This document shows positions 1 through 7,295 of a stretch of 34,056 bases of DNA, one piece after another. Origin of the DNA: JBHGXV01 sp041920505 (lineage in GTDB: Bacteria > Bacillota > Bacilli > Brevibacillales > Brevibacillaceae); NCBI GenBank assembly GCA_041920505.1, contig JBHGXV010000015.1:1-34056 (forward strand), read 5' to 3'. Position 1 is the stretch's first letter. Each line of letters starts with the position of its first letter. The notes under the pieces are model-generated. The model did no database searches. It was not told the origin of the DNA and saw only the letters and a program-made list of their open reading frames with translations. The translations under genes and the position numbers were made by a program.

Positions 1-140
1 AAGGCGAATTGAGGAATATATCCAATTTTACAATCAAAGTCGACCACAACGAAAACTTAAGAAGCTGACGCCAGTTGAGTACCGACGTCAGCTTGCCGCT
101 TAGGGTTTTTTTCAGTGTCTACAAAATGGGGTCTTGACCA
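1..140 (+). mobile_element. Right end of an IS3-family insertion sequence (partial)
   Basis: The first 140 bases hold the end of a transposase reading frame (2-103), a short T-rich stretch, and then a GTCTACAAAATGGGGTC-type terminal sequence finishing in CA at about 139-140. The layout of transposase C-terminus, short spacer and TG...CA-type terminus is characteristic of IS3-family elements, especially the IS150-like group. The left part lies outside the window, so inverted-repeat pairing and a target duplication cannot be checked. The element lies just beyond the terminator of the ribonuclease J gene, so no host gene in the window is interrupted. The exact right boundary is inferred. Confidence 0.7.
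2..103 (+). CDS. IS3-family transposase, C-terminal fragment (window-truncated)
   Basis: Frame 2 reads 33 codons and then TAG at 101-103. The peptide contains EEYIQFYNQSRPQ, RKLKKL and TPVEYRRQLA. This is the typical end of the DDE integrase subunit (OrfB) of IS3/IS150-type transposases, in which a 'YN..RPQ.KL..LTPVEYR' pattern follows the catalytic glutamate. The catalytic DDE residues lie upstream of the window, so it is unknown whether the full gene is intact. It is the only plausible protein-coding sequence on the plus strand here. Family assignment is by motif recognition only. Confidence 0.75.
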   Translation, partial: RRIEEYIQFYNQSRPQRKLKKLTPVEYRRQLAA

Positions 141-189
141 ACGCTGCAAAGGGAGTTTGTCATGTATATGTGCACGTATGCTTATTCGA

Positions 190-239
190 CAAAAAAGCGT
201 GTAGACCTTTGTACCCCCGGTACTTTGTCTACACGCAAA
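190..239 (-). terminator. Intrinsic terminator of the ribonuclease J gene
   Basis: On the minus strand a 10-bp stem GCGTGTAGAC/GTCTACACGC (227-236 with 197-206) encloses a smaller GTAC/GTAC stem. It is followed directly by a run of six T (191-196). It begins 16 bases past the rnj stop codon. The hairpin should also stop minus-strand transcription before the insertion sequence. Confidence 0.88.
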
Positions 240-252
240 GAGTCGAGCAGAA

Positions 253-1929
253 TTACACCTCCATGATGATCGGCAGGATCATCGGGCGGCGGCGCGTCTG
301 GTCGTACAGATAGCGGCCAAGCGCGTCTTTGACGTTGTTTTTGAGCAACGACCATTCGTTTACGTTTTCTTCCATGCATTTTTGCAGTGTTTGGGTGACG
401 ATTCGGTTCGCTTCATCAAGCAATTCTTCGGATTCACGCACGTAGACGAAACCGCGCGAGATAATGTCTGGGCCGGAGAGAATGGTTCCGTTTTGTTTAC
501 TGAGTGTAACGACAACTACCAGAATGCCGTCTTGGGAAAGCAGTTTGCGATCGCGCAAGACAATGTTGCCGACGTCGCCGACACCCAATCCGTCGATCAG
601 CACGTTGCCCGCGTGCACCTTCGGGCCGTAACGCGCCTTGCCGCCGGAGATTTCGACGGTGTCGCCGTTGTCCAAGAGAAAGATGTTTTCCGGCGGAATT
701 CCGACTTGCTCTGCCAATATCCCGTGCATCCGCAGCATTCGGTATTCACCGTGAATCGGGATAAAATACTTGGGCCGCATCAAGTTGAGCATCAGGCGAA
801 GTTCTTCCTGGCTGCCGTGGCCGGATACGTGAACCGTTCCGTTCGGCCCGTGACCGCCGTAGATGACGTCCGCCCCCACGCGGTAGAGTTGGTCGATCGT
901 CCGCGCAACGTATTTCTCGTTGCCAGGGATCGGGGTGGCGGCAATGATGACGGTGTCCCCCGGCAGGATGTCGATTTTCCGATGGGCGGATCGGGCCATC
1001 CGGGTGAGCGCCGACATCGGCTCTCCCTGACTTCCTGTGGACAGGATGACGACACGCTCGGCGGGGAGTTTGTTCGCTTCGTCCGGTTCGATGAGGACTC
1101 CGTTCGGGACGTGCAAATACCCGAGATCCATACTGATATTGACGACGTTGACCATGCTGCGGCCGACAATCGTCACCTTGCGATGATACGCAACCGCCGC
1201 ATCAAACACCTGTTGGATGCGGTGGACGTTGGAAGCAAAGGTGGAGACGATGATCCGCCCCTGCGCCTTGTGGAACACGTCCTTGATCGCTTCGCCGACA
1301 GCGCGTTCAGAACCGGTGTACCCGGGCCGCTCGGCATTGGTGCTGTCGGACATCAGGCAGAGAACGCCGCGTTCGCCGATCTCCGCCATTTTGCCGATGT
1401 CGGCGATCTGGTTGTTTACCGGCGTCTGATCGAACTTGAAGTCGCCGGTATGCACGATCAGCCCTTCCGGAGTGTCCAGGCAGACGCCGACCGAATCGGG
1501 GATGCTGTGGTTGGTTCGGAAAAACGTGGCCTTGATCTTGCCAAGCTTGATTTCCGAATCCGCCGTAATCAAATGCCGCCTGGTCTCGTTCAGGATGCCC
1601 GCTTCTTTCAGCTTGGCTTCGATCAGCCCCAGAGTGAGTTTGGTTGCGTATACGGGAACATTAAGATGGCGCAGCACGTAACTGAGCGCGCCGATGTGGT
1701 CTTCGTGACCGTGTGTGATGATGATGCCTCGTACTTTGTCGCGATTTTCCTCCAGGTACGTGATGTCCGGTATCACCATGTCAATCCCCAACATTTCCTC
1801 TTCTGGGAATTTCAGGCCGGCATCGATGACGACGATATCATCGTCGCATCGCACCACGTACATGTTTTTCCCAATTTCGCCTACTCCGCCCAAGGCGAAA
1901 ATGAGAATGCTGTGAGTAGACTTGACCAA
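253..1929 (-). CDS. rnj: Ribonuclease J (metallo-beta-lactamase/beta-CASP RNase)
   Basis: This 558-residue protein has the size and layout of ribonuclease J, an endoribonuclease and 5'-3' exoribonuclease of mRNA decay and rRNA maturation. The metallo-beta-lactamase zinc motif THGHEDHIGAL is at about residues 73-83. Further motifs are HTGDFKFD, SDSTNAERPG, the beta-CASP signature STGSQGEPMSALTR, PIHGEYRM, and a C-terminal RRRPMILPIIMEV. The position after dapA matches B. subtilis ymfA (rnjB), but the C-terminal residues also resemble RnjA, so only the generic symbol is given. The start is TTG, chosen because AGGAGGT lies seven bases upstream and the N-terminus then aligns with the family. It has its own promoter and a strong terminator. 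Confidence 0.95.
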   Translation of the reverse strand: MVKSTHSILIFALGGVGEIGKNMYVVRCDDDIVVIDAGLKFPEEEMLGIDMVIPDITYLEENRDKVRGIIITHGHEDHIGALSYVLRHLNVPVYATKLTLGLIEAKLKEAGILNETRRHLITADSEIKLGKIKATFFRTNHSIPDSVGVCLDTPEGLIVHTGDFKFDQTPVNNQIADIGKMAEIGERGVLCLMSDSTNAERPGYTGSERAVGEAIKDVFHKAQGRIIVSTFASNVHRIQQVFDAAVAYHRKVTIVGRSMVNVVNISMDLGYLHVPNGVLIEPDEANKLPAERVVILSTGSQGEPMSALTRMARSAHRKIDILPGDTVIIAATPIPGNEKYVARTIDQLYRVGADVIYGGHGPNGTVHVSGHGSQEELRLMLNLMRPKYFIPIHGEYRMLRMHGILAEQVGIPPENIFLLDNGDTVEISGGKARYGPKVHAGNVLIDGLGVGDVGNIVLRDRKLLSQDGILVVVVTLSKQNGTILSGPDIISRGFVYVRESEELLDEANRIVTQTLQKCMEENVNEWSLLKNNVKDALGRYLYDQTRRRPMILPIIMEV

Positions 1930-1995
1930 TAGATGTACCTCCTATATTTAGTTGTCGTCACACTCTCAAACAACCGCCCCAAATCACTTGGTTTT

Positions 1996-2025
1996 ATTAT
2001 ACCCGATAGCAAATGCGGAAAACAA
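1996..2025 (-). promoter_or_regulatory. Sigma-A-type promoter upstream of rnj
   Basis: The minus strand carries a perfect -10 TATAAT (1996-2001). A poor -35 TTGTTT (2020-2025) lies 18 bases upstream and overlaps the T-rich end of the dapA terminator. It lies about 65 bases ahead of the rnj TTG start. Together with that terminator it suggests rnj is transcribed separately from the dapA operon. Confidence 0.6.
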
Positions 2026-2054
2026 GCAAAATGAGCCATGGAACCCCATGGCTC
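2020..2054 (-). terminator. Terminator after dapA
   Basis: A 9-bp perfect stem GAGCCATGG/CCATGGCTC (2046-2054 with 2033-2041) with a 4-base loop is followed on the minus strand by ATTTTGCTTGTTTT. The T tract is interrupted, so termination may be partial. It marks the probable end of the dpaA-dpaB-asd-dapG-dapA unit. Confidence 0.75.
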
Positions 2055-2094
2055 TGGAAAAACGTGAAAACGCCTTGAGTTGATTGGCGATTGG

Positions 2095-2961
2095 CTAGGG
2101 AAGCAGCGAATGGACGAACGCCCGCTCTGTCTCGTTCAATTCGGCCAACGGCGGGCGAACGCCGCCGACCGGCACGCCCAGCTTCTCCAGGGCCACCTTG
2201 ACCGGGCCCGGGCTCGGGTAGGCGAACAATCCTTCAAACACGCCCAACAGCTTGCGGTGTAACGCGGCCGCTTCGGCGTGACGTCCGTCGAAAAACGCGC
2301 GGATCATCTCGCTCATCTGGCTGCCCACCACATGACTGGCGACACTCACCACCCCTACCCCGCCGATGGAGAGGATCGGCAGCGTCAGACCGTCGTCCCC
2401 GCTGTACAGTTCAAATCCCTCCGGCGCGTGCTCGATGATGTGCGCCATCTGCGAGAGGTTGCCCGAGGCTTCTTTCACGCAGACGACATTGGGCAACTCG
2501 GCCAGGCGCAGGGTCGTTTGGGCCGTCATATTCACGCCGGTCCGACCCGGCACATTGTACAGCATGACAGGCAGCTTGGTCGATTCGACGATCGCCTTGA
2601 AATGCTGGTACAGCCCTTCCTGCGACGGGCGGTTGTAGTACGGGGAAACGAGCATCACCCCGTCCACCCCTGTCGCTTCCGCCTCGCGGGTGAACTGGAT
2701 GCTTGCGGCCGTATTGTTGCTGCCCGTGCCTGCGATCACCTGGCAGCGGCCGTTCACGTAGCGAACGACGTGGCGAAACAGCGCCAGCTTTTCCTCGTGG
2801 GTCAGCGTCGGCGACTCTCCCGTGGTGCCGCTGACCACCAACGCTTCCGTCCCGGTAGCCAGCAAATGCTCGATCAGTTGCTCCGTCTTGTCAAAGTCGA
2901 TCTCCAGCCGTTCGTTAAACGGGGTGACCATGGCGGTTACAAGCCGTCCAAATCGTGCCAC
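2095..2961 (-). CDS. dapA: 4-hydroxy-tetrahydrodipicolinate synthase
   Basis: DapA condenses pyruvate with aspartate semialdehyde, the first step specific to the lysine/dipicolinate branch. Family motifs are clear: GTTGESPTLTHEEK, the tyrosine and glycine motif YNVPGRTGVN, the Schiff-base lysine in VCVKEASGN (about residue 161) and YSGDDGLTLPILS. The chosen GTG start gives 288 residues, close to the usual 290. It has AAGGATGG eight bases upstream and an N-terminus (ARFGRLVTAMVTPF) matching homologues. In-frame ATG codons at 2973 and 2985 have poorly spaced or no Shine-Dalgarno, so the start is not certain. It is the last gene of the dipicolinate/lysine unit and is followed by a hairpin terminator. 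Confidence 0.96.
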   Translation of the reverse strand: MARFGRLVTAMVTPFNERLEIDFDKTEQLIEHLLATGTEALVVSGTTGESPTLTHEEKLALFRHVVRYVNGRCQVIAGTGSNNTAASIQFTREAEATGVDGVMLVSPYYNRPSQEGLYQHFKAIVESTKLPVMLYNVPGRTGVNMTAQTTLRLAELPNVVCVKEASGNLSQMAHIIEHAPEGFELYSGDDGLTLPILSIGGVGVVSVASHVVGSQMSEMIRAFFDGRHAEAAALHRKLLGVFEGLFAYPSPGPVKVALEKLGVPVGGVRPPLAELNETERAFVHSLLP

Positions 2962-3012
2962 TTCAAGATCCATCCTTTCTTCCATGCAAAAAGTATGCGC
3001 CGCCCAGATCCG

Positions 3013-4236
3013 TCAGCGGCCGTTGTGCAAACCGAATTGCTGGTGCAGGGCCCGAACCGCCTTGACCATGTCGGCTTCGCGAACCAGCACCCAGATTGTC
3101 GTATGCGAGTCGGCCGACTGCAGGATTTGAATGTCCTCGCGCGTCAGGGCTTCGACGATCTGCGCCATGACACCCGGCACGCCGGCAATTCCGGCGCCGA
3201 TGACAGACACCTTGGCGCAGTGCGGCAACAGGTGCGGCTCGTAATCCATCCGGGTCAGGATTTCGGCCGCCTTGTCCGCCATGTGGTCGTGGACCGTGTA
3301 CGCCACGCCGCGAGGATTGACGTTGATAAAGTCGACGCTGATGCCGTTGGCCGCCATCGCTTTAAAGACCTGAAGCTGCGTATCGTACTGCCCCTCTTTG
3401 GCAAACACTTTAATCTGGGTAATATTGGGGACGTGCGCGATCCCCATCACCAGCCGGTCGTTGACGTGTCCGTCCAGCCGTCCAATCTCCTGCAAGCTGG
3501 TGACCAAGGTGCCAGGATCGTCGGAAAACGTCGAGCGCACCCGGATCGGGATGTTTTTCTGCATGGCGATCTCCACCGCGCGGGGGTGAATCACCTTGGC
3601 CCCCAGATGGGCCATGTTGCAAATCTCGGTATAGGAGACGGTGGCAAGCGGCTGCGCTTCTTCGACGATGCGCGGATCGGCCGTCATAATGCCGTTCACG
3701 TCCGTGAAAATGTCAACCATCTCGGCCGACAGCGCGACGCCGAGCGCGGTGGCCGTCGTGTCACTGCCTCCGCGCCCCAGCGTGGTGATTTCCCAGTCGG
3801 CGGTCCGCCCTTGAAAGCCTGGGACGATCACCACGTTGCCCGCTTCCAGTTCCTGCAAAATCCGTTTGGGTTCGATCGAGTAGATGTGCGCGTTGCCAAA
3901 GTCGTTTGAGGTCAAAATGTTGGCCTGACCGCCCGTGAGAATCGTCGAGCGAATCCCGCGGGCATTGAGCATGCTGCTCATCACGCAGGCGGAGATGATC
4001 TCGCCGGTGTGCAGCAGCAGATCGGTCTCGCGCGCATCCAGTTGGTCCCCGTTCTCGCGAATCAGTTGCAACAAGGTGTCCGTCGCGTACGGATCTCCCT
4101 TGCGTCCCATGGCGGACACGACCACGACCAGCGAAAAGCCCTCCGCAAGCGCTTTTTCGATATGGCGTATCGCTTGAATCCGGCATTCGGCGGTCGTAAG
4201 CGAAGAGCCGCCAAACTTTTGGACGAGAATTCTCAT
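3013..4236 (-). CDS. dapG: Aspartate kinase (DapG-type)
   Basis: The enzyme phosphorylates aspartate, the entry step to the diaminopimelate, lysine and dipicolinate pathway. The N-terminus carries the kinase motif VQKFGGSSL. GRGGSDTTATALG follows at about residue 155, and two ACT regulatory domains fill the C-terminal 150 residues (including ITQIKVFAKEGQ and KVSVIGAGIAGVPGVMAQ). At 407 residues it fits the monofunctional aspartokinase family. The gene order asd-dapG-dapA matches B. subtilis dapG, the diaminopimelate-sensitive isozyme. That allosteric property is inferred from position, not from visible residues. The ATG start has GGGAGAGAGG upstream. The gap to asd is 21 bases. Confidence 0.94.
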   Translation of the reverse strand: MRILVQKFGGSSLTTAECRIQAIRHIEKALAEGFSLVVVVSAMGRKGDPYATDTLLQLIRENGDQLDARETDLLLHTGEIISACVMSSMLNARGIRSTILTGGQANILTSNDFGNAHIYSIEPKRILQELEAGNVVIVPGFQGRTADWEITTLGRGGSDTTATALGVALSAEMVDIFTDVNGIMTADPRIVEEAQPLATVSYTEICNMAHLGAKVIHPRAVEIAMQKNIPIRVRSTFSDDPGTLVTSLQEIGRLDGHVNDRLVMGIAHVPNITQIKVFAKEGQYDTQLQVFKAMAANGISVDFINVNPRGVAYTVHDHMADKAAEILTRMDYEPHLLPHCAKVSVIGAGIAGVPGVMAQIVEALTREDIQILQSADSHTTIWVLVREADMVKAVRALHQQFGLHNGR

Positions 4237-4257
4237 GCAGCCTCTCTCCCAGGTGTT

Positions 4258-5292
4258 TTATCCTTTCAACAGCTCTTCCGCGATTTGAACGGTGTTCCAT
4301 GCCGCGCCCTTGAGCAAGTTGTCGGAGACGATCCACATGTGCAGACCGCGCGGATGCGTCAAATCCCGGCGCACCCGGCCGACGAACACGTCCAGTTTCC
4401 CACTCGCTTCTGTCGCCAGCGGATAACGCTGCTCTTCCGGCGAATCCACCAGGACGACACCGGGCGCGTTTTGCAGAAGCTGTTTCACTTCAGCCAGATC
4501 GTATTCCTGTTTCAGTTCGACGTATACCGATTCGCTGTGACCGGTCACGACCGGAATGCGGACGCAGGTGGCAGCGACCTGAATCGACTCGTCGCCCATG
4601 ATCTTCTTGGTCTCGTTGACCATTTTCATCTCTTCAAAGGTAAAGCCGTTCTCCGTGAAGACGTCGATTTGCGGAATCGCGTTGAACGCGATCTGGTGAT
4701 GGACCGGCAGTTTGCTCACCGGCAGGATTTTCGCTTCCGGCGTCTTGCCGTCCAGCACGTCCCGGGTCTGCGTCAGCAACTCCTGGATGGCGGAAGCGCC
4801 CGCCCCGGAGACGGCCTGGTAGGTGGACACGATGATGCGCTCGATGCCAAACCGGTCATACAAGGGTTTCAAAGCGGCAACCATCTGAATGGTGGAGCAG
4901 TTCGGATTGGCGATAATCCCCTTGTGCTTGCGGGCAGCGTGCATGTTTACTTCCGGAACGACCAAAGGCACGTCCGGATCCATGCGGAACGCGCTGGTGT
5001 TGTCGATGACAACCGCCCCGTGCTCCACCGCACGCGGCGCCAACTGCTTGCTGACCGCGCCTCCGGCGGAGAACAGGGCGAAATCGATGCCTGCGAAGCT
5101 CTCCGGTTTCGCTTCCTCCACGACGATGTCAGCACCCTTGAAGCGGACCCTTTGACCGGCGGAACGGCCGGAAGCCAAAAGCTTCAGTTGGTTGACGGGA
5201 AAATTGCGCTCTTCCAGGAGAGAGACGATTTGTCTCCCCACTGCTCCTGTCGCCCCGACGACGGCGACATTTACCTTCATCTGGTTCTCCAT
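4258..5292 (-). CDS. asd: Aspartate-semialdehyde dehydrogenase
   Basis: Asd reduces aspartyl phosphate to aspartate semialdehyde using NADPH, supplying the DapA substrate. The NADP-binding loop GATGAVGRQ is at residues 13-21. The catalytic cysteine is in NPNCSTIQMV at about residue 131. Further family motifs are SGAGASAIQELL and ATCVRIPVVTGHSE. The length of 344 residues is typical of the Gram-positive form. The ATG at 5292 was preferred because AGGAGGA lies eight bases upstream; an upstream extension (MWHRRRSK) reads through that ribosome-binding site. It sits between dpaB (33 bases away) and dapG, consistent with one operon feeding dipicolinate production. Confidence 0.96.
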   Translation of the reverse strand: MENQMKVNVAVVGATGAVGRQIVSLLEERNFPVNQLKLLASGRSAGQRVRFKGADIVVEEAKPESFAGIDFALFSAGGAVSKQLAPRAVEHGAVVIDNTSAFRMDPDVPLVVPEVNMHAARKHKGIIANPNCSTIQMVAALKPLYDRFGIERIIVSTYQAVSGAGASAIQELLTQTRDVLDGKTPEAKILPVSKLPVHHQIAFNAIPQIDVFTENGFTFEEMKMVNETKKIMGDESIQVAATCVRIPVVTGHSESVYVELKQEYDLAEVKQLLQNAPGVVLVDSPEEQRYPLATEASGKLDVFVGRVRRDLTHPRGLHMWIVSDNLLKGAAWNTVQIAEELLKG

Positions 5293-5325
5293 CTTTGATC
5301 TCCTCCTATGCCACATAAGCCATAA

Positions 5326-5922
5326 TCAGTAGTGAAATCTCTCGATCAGCATTGGCTGCAACTGACGGCCGTCCAGCGCGGCTTCGCACGTCTCCTTGAT
5401 CAGGTCCATCCGGGCCACCAGCGAGTTGGGTTTCTTGTCGGGCGCGTCCTGACCGAACGGCACGAAATAAATGTGTTTCGCCACCAGAAGCTTGGCGATG
5501 TTGGCCACGTTCAACCCCAGCCCGTCGTTGGTCGAAATGGCGATGACCACGGGGCGCAGATTTCGCATCGTCGCCTTCGCCGCCATCAGCACGGGGCTGT
5601 CGGTGATCGCGTTCGCGAGGCGGCTGGTGCTATTGCCTGTACAAGGAGCGATGACCATCAGATCCAACAGTTTGGACGGTCCCAGGGGTTCCGCCTCCGG
5701 GATGGTGGAGATGATGTTCTCTCCGGTTATCTCGACCAACTGCTTTTGCCACTCCTCAGACGTGCCGAAGCGGGTGTCCGTCGTCATGATCGTCTGCGTC
5801 ACGACGGGGATCACCCGCGCTCCCGCGTCAACCAGCCGCTTGATCTGCGGCATTGTTTCGGCAAAGGTGCAGTGTGAACCGGTCAACCCAAAACCAATCG
5901 TCTTTCCGCGCACATCGCTCAT
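5326..5922 (-). CDS. dpaB: Dipicolinate synthase subunit B
   Basis: DpaB (SpoVFB) is the flavoprotein-like subunit of dipicolinate synthase, which makes the spore-core chelator dipicolinic acid from the DapA product in the mother cell. The 198-residue sequence starts MSDVRGKTIGFGLTGSHCTF and contains VTQTIMTTDTRFG, MVIAPCTGNSTSRLANA and AISTNDGLGLNVANI, all typical of the family. Its ATG overlaps the dpaA TGA by four bases (ATGA), indicating translational coupling, and AGGGGGAA precedes it. A longer frame reading from inside dpaA is a shadow. The presence of dpaA-dpaB strongly supports an endospore former. Confidence 0.96.
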   Translation of the reverse strand: MSDVRGKTIGFGLTGSHCTFAETMPQIKRLVDAGARVIPVVTQTIMTTDTRFGTSEEWQKQLVEITGENIISTIPEAEPLGPSKLLDLMVIAPCTGNSTSRLANAITDSPVLMAAKATMRNLRPVVIAISTNDGLGLNVANIAKLLVAKHIYFVPFGQDAPDKKPNSLVARMDLIKETCEAALDGRQLQPMLIERFHY

Positions 5923-6818
5923 GTAGATTCCCCCTGATGTCTGGATTGTTCTGCGATCAGGCGGGACAGGGTGTTGGCGATAATCTGTCCGGCCGTCTTC
6001 GGTGCAACGATTCCAGGTAACCCGGGTGCCAGGAGGGCCTTGATCCCCCGCCGTTCGGCGTAGCGGAAATCGGTGCCTCCCGGTTTGGACGCGAGGTCGA
6101 TGATAATCGCGCTCTGCGGCATCTGCGCGATCACTTCCGCCGTCACGACGAGGTGTGGTATGGTGTTGAAAAGGATGTCCACGTTGCCGACTTGCTGTTT
6201 CAGTTCGTCGAGATAAAAAGGGGTGAGACCCATCTCGTAAATGCGTGCTATGTGTTCCGGACGTTTTGCTCCTACGCGGACACGGGCGCCAAGCGCGTGA
6301 AGACTGCGTGCCAGAGACATTCCGACCCGACCGAGACCGAGGACGATTACCTGCGATCCGTGAATGGTAATGTCCGTGTTCTGGATCGCCATCATCAACG
6401 CGCCTTCCACTGTGGGAACCGAGTTGTAGATGGCGATGTCGTCCCGGTTCAAGAGTTCCACCAATGTAATCTGCTGTTTGGAGAGTAACGTCTTCAGGTA
6501 GGGTTTCGCCATGCCTGTATATACGACGCAGTGCTTTTGCAGGCATCTTGCATGCTCTTCAAGCAATTGCAATGGTTTTGAACAGAAGATGCTCTCGACG
6601 AAGCCTTTTTCATCAGTCCCGACGATGGGTAGGATCAGGGCGTCCACGTCTTTTAACACATCGCATGTTAATGGTTTTTTCGTTGCCCCTGTGAAACTGC
6701 TCTCCAGGTTGTCGAAGCCGATCAAGGTGACGACCGCGTCGAGCTGGACACACTTCTTGATCACTTCCAACTGCCTGGCGTCTCCCCCCAAAAAGGCAAC
6801 ATGTATTCCCGTTAGCAT
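5919..6818 (-). CDS. dpaA: Dipicolinate synthase subunit A
   Basis: DpaA (SpoVFA) is the NAD(P)-binding subunit that partners DpaB in dipicolinate synthesis during sporulation. The 299-residue protein starts MLTGIHVAFLGGDARQLEVI, a glycine-rich family N-terminus. A Rossmann segment VIVLGLGRVGMSLARSLHAL lies at about residue 155. Downstream segments include DILFNTIPHLVVTAEV and IIDLASKPGGTDFRYAERRG. The ATG has AAAGGGG eight bases upstream. It is the first gene of the dpaA-dpaB-asd-dapG-dapA unit. In B. subtilis this operon is expressed late in the mother cell; the same timing here is inferred. Confidence 0.96.
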   Translation of the reverse strand: MLTGIHVAFLGGDARQLEVIKKCVQLDAVVTLIGFDNLESSFTGATKKPLTCDVLKDVDALILPIVGTDEKGFVESIFCSKPLQLLEEHARCLQKHCVVYTGMAKPYLKTLLSKQQITLVELLNRDDIAIYNSVPTVEGALMMAIQNTDITIHGSQVIVLGLGRVGMSLARSLHALGARVRVGAKRPEHIARIYEMGLTPFYLDELKQQVGNVDILFNTIPHLVVTAEVIAQMPQSAIIIDLASKPGGTDFRYAERRGIKALLAPGLPGIVAPKTAGQIIANTLSRLIAEQSRHQGEST

Positions 6819-6839
6819 GCTGCGTTCCCCTTTCCAAAC

Positions 6840-6868
6840 ATTTTACTGCATGAAAATACGTAACGCAA
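6840..6868 (-). promoter_or_regulatory. Possible promoter of the dipicolinate/lysine operon
   Basis: Ahead of dpaA the minus strand holds TAAAAT (6840-6845) 17 bases downstream of TTGCGT (6863-6868), a weak sigma-A-like pair. The overlapping CATGCAGTA differs by one base from the sigma-K -10 pattern CATAnnnTA, which would suit the expected late mother-cell expression. The two readings cannot be separated by eye. The 140-base gap between dpaA and ymxH shows nothing else. Confidence 0.35.
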
Positions 6869-6959
6869 AGGTTTTTCCGAGCACCCGGAATTCGTTGCGG
6901 TATACACCCATCCTATTCCGTCCCCCATCGTCTGGTGACTCTGCGGATCGCCCGCGCCG

Positions 6960-7220
6960 CTACTTGCGCGAGGCTTCGTTCGTCTGCCGATTCAACTCGA
7001 CAATGATCATCTGCGGCCCGATCTTCAGGATGTTTTTCCACGGGATGACGACATCCTCCCGCCGCTTGCCGAAGCCGAAAAAGGTGGTGCCCGGCAGAAT
7101 GATCGCGTGGATCTCCCCGGTCTGCGCGTTGATCTCCAGATCCGATTGGCCGATGACGCCCATCCGTTCCCCGTTGTCCAATCCGATAATCTCTTTTCCG
7201 CTCAGTTCGCTCAACCGCAT
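6960..7220 (-). CDS. ymxH: YlmC/YmxH-family sporulation PRC-barrel protein
   Basis: This 86-residue protein begins MRLSELSGKEIIGLDNGERM and has the single PRC-barrel fold pattern of the YlmC/YmxH family. That family is restricted to endospore formers and its biochemical role is unknown. The segment PGTTFFGFGKRREDVVIPW and the closing KILKIGPQMIIVEL match the family core. The short tail (NRQTNEASRK) is polar. The position directly before dpaA is the same as B. subtilis ymxH. The start has AGGGGG eight bases upstream of ATG. A strong terminator separates it from the upstream chemoreceptor, so it must have its own promoter, but I could not identify one. Confidence 0.9.
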   Translation of the reverse strand: MRLSELSGKEIIGLDNGERMGVIGQSDLEINAQTGEIHAIILPGTTFFGFGKRREDVVIPWKNILKIGPQMIIVELNRQTNEASRK

Positions 7221-7265
7221 GTCCCATTCCCCCTCTGGCTTGATCCTGCTTGCTATCTATACGCG

Positions 7266-7291
7266 AAAAAATCCGGCCTATGCCGGATTTT
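7266..7291 (-). terminator. Terminator after the chemoreceptor gene
   Basis: A 10-bp perfect stem AAAATCCGGC/GCCGGATTTT (82-91 and 68-77 of the 7200s) with a 4-base loop runs into a T tract on the minus strand. It lies five bases past the chemoreceptor stop codon. The A/T-rich outer stem also gives a T tract in the other direction, but no plus-strand gene needs it. Confidence 0.9.
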
Positions 7292-7295
7292 CGCC

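Noticed and set aside
382..1932. Long plus-strand open frame of 516 codons opposite rnj
   Set aside because: It is the antisense shadow of a clear ribonuclease J gene; composition is Arg/His/Asp-rich with no domain resemblance, as expected when codon bias suppresses antisense stops.
2278..3909. Long plus-strand open frame of 543 codons across dapA and dapG
   Set aside because: Antisense to two well-supported genes and spans their junction; no recognisable motif and no credible ribosome-binding site.
2962..5325. Lysine riboswitch or T-box near the dapA operon or proS
   Set aside because: Intergenic gaps are too short (tens of bases) and contain no T-box TGGG motif or riboswitch-like structure.
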